Assembly: GCF_001373415.1 (NCBI RefSeq)
Contig: NZ_CDSE01000036.1
Coordinates: 1-64,000 of the forward strand
Direction: 5' to 3'
Source of the DNA: Paenibacillus dakarensis
Lineage (GTDB): Bacteria > Bacillota > Bacilli > Paenibacillales > Paenibacillaceae
Length of the DNA: 64,000 nt
The notes under the pieces were generated by a model, which saw only the letters and a program-made list of their open reading frames with translations, was not told the DNA's origin and searched no databases. The position numbers and the translations under genes were made by a program. Below, one piece after another: positions 26,548 through 32,832 of this stretch (positions are counted from its first letter, which is position 1; every line of letters starts with the position of its first letter).

Positions 26548-27414
26548 TCAATGTTTACTGACTATAAGTTTAGATATTAGATAGTCGAAAAACAAAATAC
26601 ATCTTAAAGAATTTAGTTTATATCCATAATGAGTGTCAGCTCCATGCAATATTGCGTGTCTACTTAATGGAGACCTGATAATTTGTCCATGTTGAAATGA
26701 ATCGAGTACACAATCTAAATAAAATAACTTTACAGCATCATCTAATGAGAATTTTCCTGTTTCACTCAATAGCTCACTTGCTACTCTCTTTAATTCTCCC
26801 TGGGAAACAAAGCCTGTTAAGTTCCCTCTTTCTACTATGACCCCTTCTATTTGGGGTAGCAAAGTTGAAATTGAGCTGAAGTAACGACCATCTAAATAAT
26901 TCATTATTGCTTCTTTGAGTATACTAGCTCTACTTTTTAACCACTCAATTTTAGTCCACTGTTCCAAATACTCAGAGATTTTTTTATCTGGATAATTTTC
27001 TATTATTAAATGCTCGATTGCCATCTTTGTAGTTTCTTCATCGTTCTCTTGATTAAATCTATGCATGTCTCTGAAGTTTGTATAATCCATATCATGATGG
27101 GGTGGGAAGTTTAGCATAACCATTATTTTCTTGTATTGCTGAAAGTCCTCTGACGCTTCTTTTAGTAGCTCAGAAAATGATCCAAATGTCTTTTTCATTA
27201 AATCTTGTTGTTGCTTGATTAGCCGTATAGGTCCATCCAATATGGCTGCTATATATTGTTGATGTTCCCTCCAAACTCTTAAAGGGTCCCCAATCAAATT
27301 CTTGAACTCTTCTTGTTGCCGTCTTATTTCATCAATTGGACCAATAAGTGCGTTTCGTATTCTCTCCTGTTGCTCCCTGAAATCTTTAAAGGGATCATTC
27401 CATTGATTATTCAT
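26548..27414 (-). CDS. HEPN-like protein with Rx4H motif
   Basis: I choose ATG 27414 (MNNQWND) because GAGGGAG lies six bases upstream; an in-frame ATG at 27429 has no such site. The 288-residue protein begins with a repeated helical pattern (FREQQERIRNALIGPIDEIR, then QQEEFKNLIGDPLR, then REHQQYIAAILDGPI). It ends with SRHAILHGADTHYGYKLNSL, where R252 and H257 form the Rx4-6H motif of HEPN ribonucleases in a final helical bundle. HEPN proteins of this type are found in abortive-infection and toxin systems. No standard partner (MNT or a kinase) is next to it. Function is inferred from the motif only. Confidence 0.55.
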   Translation of the reverse strand: MNNQWNDPFKDFREQQERIRNALIGPIDEIRRQQEEFKNLIGDPLRVWREHQQYIAAILDGPIRLIKQQQDLMKKTFGSFSELLKEASEDFQQYKKIMVMLNFPPHHDMDYTNFRDMHRFNQENDEETTKMAIEHLIIENYPDKKISEYLEQWTKIEWLKSRASILKEAIMNYLDGRYFSSISTLLPQIEGVIVERGNLTGFVSQGELKRVASELLSETGKFSLDDAVKLFYLDCVLDSFQHGQIIRSPLSRHAILHGADTHYGYKLNSLRCILFFDYLISKLIVSKH

Positions 27415-27565
27415 TTGTAACTCCCTCATTAAATTGTTGTTTCACATTTTTGTAGTTCAAAAATCTTATAAAATACCTACCGCTGATAACATGGTATATT
27501 ATCCCTAGGGGAAATCAAGAAAAATCATTGCTCATATATTCCCCTTTTAATTCCACCTTCTCATC

Positions 27566-27596
27566 ACAAAAAGAAGCCCCCATTCGGATGCTCCTT
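27566..27596 (-). terminator. terminator of the decayed zinc-ribbon gene
   Basis: AGGAGCATCC pairs with GGGGGCTTCT around GAAT and is followed by TTTT on the minus strand, just past the pseudogene stop. Confidence 0.7.
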
Positions 27597-27599
27597 ACT

Positions 27600-27823
27600 C
27601 TATCTTTTACCCGCTTCCCATTTATGCCCACAATTTAAGCATGTGATCATGGTTTTTTGCTTCCAATTACACCGCCTAGCATTCCAACAGGCCCTAAAGC
27701 TAAGCCTCCTATAGCTGCTTTACCTAAACCAAATCCTTTATCACCAGTTGCAAGCTGTGCTGATTTACATTTTGCACATTTAATTTATTTTGGTTCATAA
27801 TCTGCAGGTTTATCACATCTCAT
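27600..27823 (-). pseudogene. decayed small zinc-ribbon protein
   Basis: From ATG 27823 the frame reads MRCDKPADYEPK, a TAA stop, then IKCAKCKSAQLATGDKGFGL and GKAAIGGLALGPVGMLGGVI. The reading then needs one extra A in a run of six to continue as TMITCLNCGHKWEAGKR and stop. Thus one nonsense codon and one homopolymer frameshift break a small two-ended zinc ribbon (CxxC at each end) with a Gly-rich hydrophobic middle. Such small proteins occur in phages and on bacterial chromosomes. Confidence 0.55.
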
Positions 27824-28054
27824 TCAACAGTTTAACTTACACCCAACCCATACCCCAATCACTAACATCGATTCTAAGCTCCAATTCCTTTGTTTGAACA
27901 AAGAAATTACAACATAGCTCCCGTCCAAGGTATAAACACCCGCTTTAACATATGGCTAGTCAGATTCATTGTAATTTATAAGAAAGTTTGACCACTCAGC
28001 ATTATACGGATTTATAATATGTAGATTGTTCTTAACCTTACCCTTAATTAAAGA
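27824..28054 (-). pseudogene. degenerate coding-like stretch
   Basis: One frame is open apart from a single TAG: VKNNLHIINPYNAEWSNFLI, NYNESD, stop, then PYVKAGVYTLDGSYVVISLF onward. It ends in TGA immediately before the ATG of the zinc-ribbon pseudogene, so the two probably formed an operon once. No family is recognised. The remaining 230 bases to 28,284 are AT-rich and hold only the presumed promoter of the next plus-strand gene. Confidence 0.35.
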
Positions 28055-28284
28055 CTAAAACAGTTTTGCATTTAATTGAATGAAGATTTCCATAATGTAG
28101 GGAATTTAGCATTGATATATGAATACTAGAAAAATCACCGACAACAAAAAAACACAATATATAGTGTCAGATAAGAAAACCAACGACTAAATACAGTTGC
28201 ATTCTCATTTATTGCCATATATAATATTATATTAGCACTCAATAGATGCGACTGCTAATAACGAATAGAGAGGGGTCAATTATT

Positions 28285-28638
28285 ATGAACACAATACAGA
28301 TTTGTTACGATTTGAAAGATGGGTCAGAGGAACAATACAACAAGTTGATAATGGGCATGCATACGCTTGGCAAAGCTGAACATGTACAATATTCTGTTTG
28401 GGTAGTGCAGACGAATATGACTGATATTCAAGTCAGAGACCGTCTAAGTATCTATTTAAAGCACAATGATAGTTTATTTATTACTGTCATTTCGTCTTTT
28501 GCTTCTATTAACGTTCCAGCCAAAGCAACAAATTTAATTACAAACACATGGAATCAACCTAAACTTGTAATCAATCGTTCAATACCGAATCCCCCCCCTA
28601 GAAACAGAGCGATAAACCCATTGAGAAAAACTTATTAA
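28285..28638 (+). CDS. SinR/Cas2-like small protein
   Basis: I start at ATG 28285 because GAGAGGGG lies nine bases upstream; an in-frame start at 28246 lacks one. The 117-residue protein begins NTIQICYDLKDGSEEQYNKL and continues with VQYSVWVVQTNMTDIQVRDR and DSLFITVISSFAS. This beta-alpha-beta layout with YDL, the SVW strand and a closing strand is that of the SinR-family/Cas2-like ferredoxin fold proteins. Catalysis is not proven for this group. The C-terminal 30 residues are Pro/Arg/Asn-rich. It is followed after 20 bases by a small acidic gene and a terminator. There is no CRISPR array nearby. Confidence 0.55.
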   Translation: MNTIQICYDLKDGSEEQYNKLIMGMHTLGKAEHVQYSVWVVQTNMTDIQVRDRLSIYLKHNDSLFITVISSFASINVPAKATNLITNTWNQPKLVINRSIPNPPPRNRAINPLRKTY

Positions 28639-28658
28639 ATTATAAGGAGGTACTTATT

Positions 28659-28868
28659 ATGTCTTTTAAATTTGATTTGGATTGGGAAACTAGTGAGTCG
28701 GCTGGAGCTGGAGGAATGTTTCAAGTCATCTCTATTAAAGATGATGACAATAATGATGTGACTGGCCAATATAAAATTAACCCTGGGAAGCACTACTCTA
28801 ACCTTGAAGAGGTAGTAGAGGATATGGGTTTGAATCCCACTACAGTTGATTACGAAGAAGATGTTTAG
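28659..28868 (+). CDS. small acidic hypothetical protein
   Basis: The 69-residue protein has a net negative charge and reads MSFKFDLDWETSESAGAGGM and later VVEDMGLNPTTVDYEEDV. An ideal ribosome site, AAGGAGGT, precedes the ATG. It shares an operon with the Cas2-like gene. Small acidic proteins directly after a toxin-like or nuclease-like gene can be antitoxins or immunity proteins, but I see no motif that shows this. Confidence 0.6.
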   Translation: MSFKFDLDWETSESAGAGGMFQVISIKDDDNNDVTGQYKINPGKHYSNLEEVVEDMGLNPTTVDYEEDV

Positions 28869-28875
28869 AACATGT

Positions 28876-28905
28876 AAGAGAAGGTCAAATGACCCTCTTT
28901 TTTTA
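28876..28905 (+). terminator. terminator of the Cas2-like/acidic pair
   Basis: AGAGAAGGTCA pairs with TGACCCTCT, followed by seven T on the plus strand, eight bases after the stop. Confidence 0.8.
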
Positions 28906-29230
28906 ATTTAACTGTTCTGCAGCTGTTGTACCAAGATTGCCGGATGATGCAAGCTGTTGGATCTGAGGGATTAATGAGTTTAGTTTAAGGAGGCGTTTTG
29001 TAGTACGTATATTTTCATGCAGTAACTTCGCTACATCGCGCTGAGTTTTTAATTCGGCATTATGCCTATTACCACGCCCTTCAACATAAAGTCCTTTGGT
29101 CTTCCAATAATCAATGATAAAAGTGGCTATTCTACCTTTCTTCATTGGATCACTTTCAGCTTCACCTCTACGCTCAATGTTCTCAGCGATAAGCATATAT
29201 TCTGCTTGCCATTCATCAACATCCTACAAC
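28903..29230 (-). pseudogene. ParB-like gene fragment, truncated at both ends
   Basis: The minus strand reads DVDEWQAEYMLIAENIERRG, then DPMKKGRIATFIIDYWKTKG, LKTQRDVAKLLHENIRTTKR and LIPQIQQLASSGNLGTTAAE before stopping at QLN. The segment with a DPMKK hinge, a helix-turn-helix-like run and LGTTAAEQL resembles the central part of ParB/sulfiredoxin-like proteins of plasmids and phages. A TAG precedes DVDEWQ, and homology to the 146-residue gene begins just beyond (29,240), so this is the joint where element DNA meets the duplicated chromosome segment. A ribosome site is lacking. Confidence 0.55.
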
Positions 29231-29239
29231 AATATCGTC

Positions 29240-29384
29240 ATTAATGCCTCGCCAGATAAAGAAATGATGCTAATTTGCAAAACCCTATTATTTATTTCGA
29301 AACTAACCTGTGCACTCGGATCAATATTAGAGAGAAGCTCCTTTAGTATTCCTATTTTTCGGATCAGTTCCTGAATGTCCATGA
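29240..29384 (-). pseudogene. 5' fragment of the 146-residue gene
   Basis: This reads MDIQELIRKIGILKELLSNI, then DPSAQVSFEINNRVLQISII, and ends around SGEALM. It corresponds to the first ~45 residues of the intact gene at 17,617-18,057, with about one base in ten changed. Beyond 29,240 the sequence turns into the ParB-like fragment. It follows the fha gene exactly as the intact copy follows the fha fragment at the other end of the island. Confidence 0.8.
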
Positions 29385-29940
29385 CAGCTCCGATCTAGTA
29401 AGTTTCTTTCCAGACTGACATTATTTTATGAGCCTGTCAATTATCAAAGTCTCTACATCGCTTATATCATTTCAACTAAAAAAAGCCGCTAATTAGCGGC
29501 TTAAGAAGGCGAAGCACGAAACATGTACTTACTGCCTGCAATCTGAAAAACATCCCCTTCTTGCAGCGGATACTCTTTATAAGGAACCATCGGTTCCCCC
29601 TTGAGAATCGTTCCATTCTTGGAACCAAGATCCTTGATTTTATAACCAGACGCTCCCCGGGAGACTTCGACATGTGCACGGGAAGTGCCTACAATCTCCG
29701 TTACGTATTGAGACACCTCGGGTGAGCGGCCTATTATAAAATAAGCTTGGTGCAGTTCTACCCGCTCGGGGACACCACTTACACCCTTCTCTGAATGAAC
29801 GACTTCCAAAAATGCACTGGGCCGCTGTGAAACAGATCCTCCTGCTCCATGACTCTTCGGCAGCATCTTCGGGTTCAGAAGCACGGTTCCTCCATCTCCG
29901 GAAGGTGACAACATTTCTGTTCGCTGTGGTAATTGCTCGT
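29240..29940. repeat. right direct repeat bounding the island (copy B)
   Basis: This is the partner of 17,922-18,431 in the same orientation. It holds the 5' part of the 146-residue gene, the spacer with its GCCGCTAATTAGCGGC hairpin, and the 3' end of the intact fha gene. Homology stops at 29,940, inside fha, where fha continues but copy A does not. Confidence 0.85.
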
Positions 29941-31270
29941 AATAATCATTAGAAGAAGGGAGAAACTCTTTGAGATTGCCTTGATCCTGAGAGTCAGGAC
30001 CCATCACTGGTAAATTCCGAGGTCTAAGCTCTTCATCAAGAGAAGAAAGTGGTGGAGGGGACTCCCTCTCCCATCTCCATTCTTCATAAGATATTTCTTC
30101 ATTCTGAACCGCTTCCTTTGATTTGCCCCCAAACCATCCGGTCAGTTTATCCACTTGAAAACGGAAGGACCTGTGACTCTTATTCTGACCCCCTTCAACT
30201 TCAAGCTCGCCCGAATCAAACATCGGCATTGCATCTGAGTAATCCTCAGCTCTATCCGATGTTCTTCCGATTTTCCCACTCCAGCCCATTAGGGATACCC
30301 CCACGATTACAACTGTAGCAAGAATGGACATGATCAGCATGCTGCTTCCGGGATTATTCAGATAAAGGAACCTCCATACCAGAGCCGAACCAAGCAGTCC
30401 ACCTAGAAGCCAGTAAGTTTTTAGCGGGGATGTATTTTCCTTTTCCGGTAACTCCTCATCTGCCGGCATGAGCCATTCCGGCTGCTTCCTGGATAGAAAT
30501 GAGGGTCTATCCGGGGGCTCCTCTGAGCGGTCTGCCGCAACTTCATTCCGTAAAGCCGCTTCACTTCGCACCGTCTTTTCGCTGCCCGAATGTGATTTCG
30601 TTGCATCTGTCGCTCTTCCAGGTACAGGTTCAAGCATCTCACGTCTCTCTTGTCCTTCTTGTCCTTCTTGTCCTTCTTGTCCTTCTTGTCCTTCGCTCGC
30701 CAACCAATCAATTAGCATTCGTTTCAGACCTGGCAGATTAAAGCCATCATCATTGCAGTATTGCATCAGGCTTTGCACACCATTACCTTTCAATTCTGAT
30801 ACGAAGGACACAAGGCGTGTCAGAAAGCCCTTAAATGACTGCCTTACAGAATCCGGCGGAGACTCTATCTTATCCAGTGGAACATAGGTCAGATACAGCT
30901 TGCCCAGATGGAGGGAGCCCTCGATAAACATATAGTCCTCTTCCAAAATGTACTGTGTAGGCTTAAGCATATACATCGAGCAATCATTCAGTGCTGCAGC
31001 AACCTGAAGCAGAAGTCCATAAAACTCCGTAAGCGTCAGCTTCTCGCCTCGAAGAGCTTGAGAGAGCATTCTTTTACCAGTGATGTTATACTGCAGTGTT
31101 ACGTTATAATCCAGTTCCTTCGTATGCATGGGTAAAAAATGAGGAATACGGGAGGAGCGGATCATCCCGAGTTGAACCTGACTGAGATGGCTGGACATCA
31201 GCCCCTCTGGTAGGTCCAGAACCATAAAGGTTCCTCCCTGCTCTACAAAATCCCGAGTCAGCCCGAACAA
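29501..31270 (-). CDS. FHA-domain membrane protein with DUF6382-like N-terminus
   Basis: TTG 31270 follows GGAGGG at eight bases; no in-frame ATG lies near. The 589-residue protein has an N-terminal domain (about 1-165, LDYNVTLQYNITGKRMLSQA and LPEGLM) of the DUF6382 type. A GQE-repeat linker follows near 195-210, then two membrane helices (about 285-305 and 308-325). A C-terminal FHA domain lies at about 500-589, with FIIGRSPE, TSRAHVE and LGSKNGT. FHA domains bind phosphothreonine, so this protein may link the Tad machine to Ser/Thr kinase signalling. It is the last gene of the tad operon and the insertion target of the island. Confidence 0.85.
   Translation of the reverse strand: MFGLTRDFVEQGGTFMVLDLPEGLMSSHLSQVQLGMIRSSRIPHFLPMHTKELDYNVTLQYNITGKRMLSQALRGEKLTLTEFYGLLLQVAAALNDCSMYMLKPTQYILEEDYMFIEGSLHLGKLYLTYVPLDKIESPPDSVRQSFKGFLTRLVSFVSELKGNGVQSLMQYCNDDGFNLPGLKRMLIDWLASEGQEGQEGQEGQEGQERREMLEPVPGRATDATKSHSGSEKTVRSEAALRNEVAADRSEEPPDRPSFLSRKQPEWLMPADEELPEKENTSPLKTYWLLGGLLGSALVWRFLYLNNPGSSMLIMSILATVVIVGVSLMGWSGKIGRTSDRAEDYSDAMPMFDSGELEVEGGQNKSHRSFRFQVDKLTGWFGGKSKEAVQNEEISYEEWRWERESPPPLSSLDEELRPRNLPVMGPDSQDQGNLKEFLPSSNDYYEQLPQRTEMLSPSGDGGTVLLNPKMLPKSHGAGGSVSQRPSAFLEVVHSEKGVSGVPERVELHQAYFIIGRSPEVSQYVTEIVGTSRAHVEVSRGASGYKIKDLGSKNGTILKGEPMVPYKEYPLQEGDVFQIAGSKYMFRASPS
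30650..30694. repeat. five tandem 9-bp repeats inside fha
   Basis: TTGTCCTTC is repeated five times without change and encodes a Gly-Gln-Glu run in the cytosolic linker. In-frame gain or loss of units would only alter linker length. Confidence 0.9.
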
Positions 31271-31282
31271 GCTTCATCCCTC

Positions 31283-31795
31283 CTACAGATAAATATTCAT
31301 ATAGGTATAAATCGTACCGGGCAGGACCGCAGTCATGAAAGGAAACCGCAGGTGCTCATCTTTACCATTGTTCCAGAGAGTTAAGTTTCTAAATATAAAC
31401 ACGCCTGCAACACTGCCTGCTATTTTCCTCAGTCTTTTGAGTGCTTCTCTACGCCACAGCACAATAAGCAAGCCGATTAATCCTGCAAACAGAACGGAGT
31501 ATACAACCGCCTGTAGTGTAAACCAAAGTCCGCACCATGCCCCAATCCCGCCAAATAACTTAACATCTCCTGCGCCGACTGCACCTATAAAATACATGAT
31601 TAATAAAACAACAAAACCACCAACCAGTCCTTTTACAGAGAACAACATTCCTTCCCATCCGCTTGTCGCACCATGATATATCAAGCCAAGCAGCATCGCC
31701 GGCATCGTCAGCAGATTTGGAATTTTCATAGACCGGATATCGATAATAAATGCTGCACCTAAATAAACCGCACATAACGCCAAGGCAAGTTCCAT
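31283..31795 (-). CDS. A24-family prepilin peptidase (TadV/CpaA-like)
   Basis: The 170-residue polytopic enzyme removes the leader of Flp-type prepilins at the membrane. Two aspartates typical of the family are present: Asp19 in FIIDIRSMKIPN and Asp77 in GAGDVKL (74-80). It is short and lacks the N-methylation domain of PilD, as TadV/CpaA enzymes do. The GGAGAG site and ATG 31795 are clear. It lies 12 bases upstream of fha and 40 bases downstream of a TadE-like gene. Its presumed substrate is the Flp pilin at 35,728-35,916. Confidence 0.92.
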   Translation of the reverse strand: MELALALCAVYLGAAFIIDIRSMKIPNLLTMPAMLLGLIYHGATSGWEGMLFSVKGLVGGFVVLLIMYFIGAVGAGDVKLFGGIGAWCGLWFTLQAVVYSVLFAGLIGLLIVLWRREALKRLRKIAGSVAGVFIFRNLTLWNNGKDEHLRFPFMTAVLPGTIYTYMNIYL

Positions 31796-31835
31796 AGCTT
31801 ACTGCTCTCCTTCTTCACGCAGATACCATCACTGA

Positions 31836-32822
31836 TTACTGTCTTTCGACAACTGTAAACATTACTTCCATCCGTTCGCCGTCTGCCGTTTCAATGACAA
31901 AAGGCCACGTGCCCGGTGTTGTGTTAAAACCCACATTCCACTCCCATTCGATATAACCGTTCTCATCGGCCGTCTTCCAGCCTAAATACTTTGCCGTACT
32001 CTTCCCGGATTTATAATAGACGGACATTTGAGCGGACGTTCCCGGCTCGACCTTCACCTTGACCTTCGCCTGCTTGCTGGCGATTGCAGGGTCCGGCTTT
32101 TCCAGCAGCTCAATCCCGCTTTCCTTCCCCTCGTCTCCGCCAGTACCGCTTCCCCCACCTTCTCCCGTATCTCCAATCCACAGCCGTTCCTGTGATTTCG
32201 CCTGCAGGACTATTTTTTTATTCAGAAAGGGAACCTTAATCGGCAGTTCATAACTGACCTCAATTCCAAAGTAAGGATGCTTCCCGCTCTTCAAATTAGG
32301 AACAGAAACATTAGATACATGAATCCGGTCGTAATCCAGCAAGCTTTCCGGCATAAACGGTTTTATGATCGGCTTGATCACAGGATCAAGAATAGCTTCT
32401 GCTGTCTCGTTCTTTAACTGCTGCAGCGGTTCATCGCCGGTAGCCGCAGCCTTCATGATCCACTCATCCAACGGAGAAGGCATGGAGGAGCTATAATGTG
32501 AAGCCCAATCCTGAAGTGATAGCTTCGGTATTTCCCAATGGGAACTTTGATTTTTCTGATCAGGGTTACCGGTGTTAACGTCGTTTCCTTTATTAACAGC
32601 GATGGACACAGGGTAAATATGCGAAGTAATTGTCTTCACCGCATCGGATACGGTACTGTGAAGCGCAGTAGAAATCAGCGTCATCTGAACGATATAAATG
32701 AGGAAGATAACGAAAAACATAAACATAGGCAGAACAATAGAGGCTTCGACAACCATACTGCCCTGTTCGGACTTCTTAGATCTTCGATTTCGGTTCATCC
32801 CCATATGTACAAATAGCTTCAT
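31836..32822 (-). CDS. TadE/TadG-like pseudopilin protein
   Basis: The 328-residue protein begins with a basic stretch, then EQGSMVVEASIVLPMFMFFV (about 19-38), the TadE-type prepilin-like motif with a conserved Glu five residues after the Gly and a hydrophobic helix. The bulk is a soluble extracytoplasmic domain. A Gly/Ser-rich linker (about 218-232) leads to a C-terminal beta domain ending near the stop. TadE-like minor pilins help assemble Flp fibres. It is one of three such proteins in the operon. Confidence 0.85.
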   Translation of the reverse strand: MKLFVHMGMNRNRRSKKSEQGSMVVEASIVLPMFMFFVIFLIYIVQMTLISTALHSTVSDAVKTITSHIYPVSIAVNKGNDVNTGNPDQKNQSSHWEIPKLSLQDWASHYSSSMPSPLDEWIMKAAATGDEPLQQLKNETAEAILDPVIKPIIKPFMPESLLDYDRIHVSNVSVPNLKSGKHPYFGIEVSYELPIKVPFLNKKIVLQAKSQERLWIGDTGEGGGSGTGGDEGKESGIELLEKPDPAIASKQAKVKVKVEPGTSAQMSVYYKSGKSTAKYLGWKTADENGYIEWEWNVGFNTTPGTWPFVIETADGERMEVMFTVVERQ

Positions 32823-32832
32823 AAATAAACTC

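Noticed and set aside
28246..28284. Upstream start of the Cas2-like gene
   Set aside because: ATG 28285 has a proper ribosome site and starts where the fold starts.
30650..30694. Short direct repeats considered as a CRISPR array
   Set aside because: Units are 9 bp, contiguous without spacers, and encode GQE repeats in a gene.
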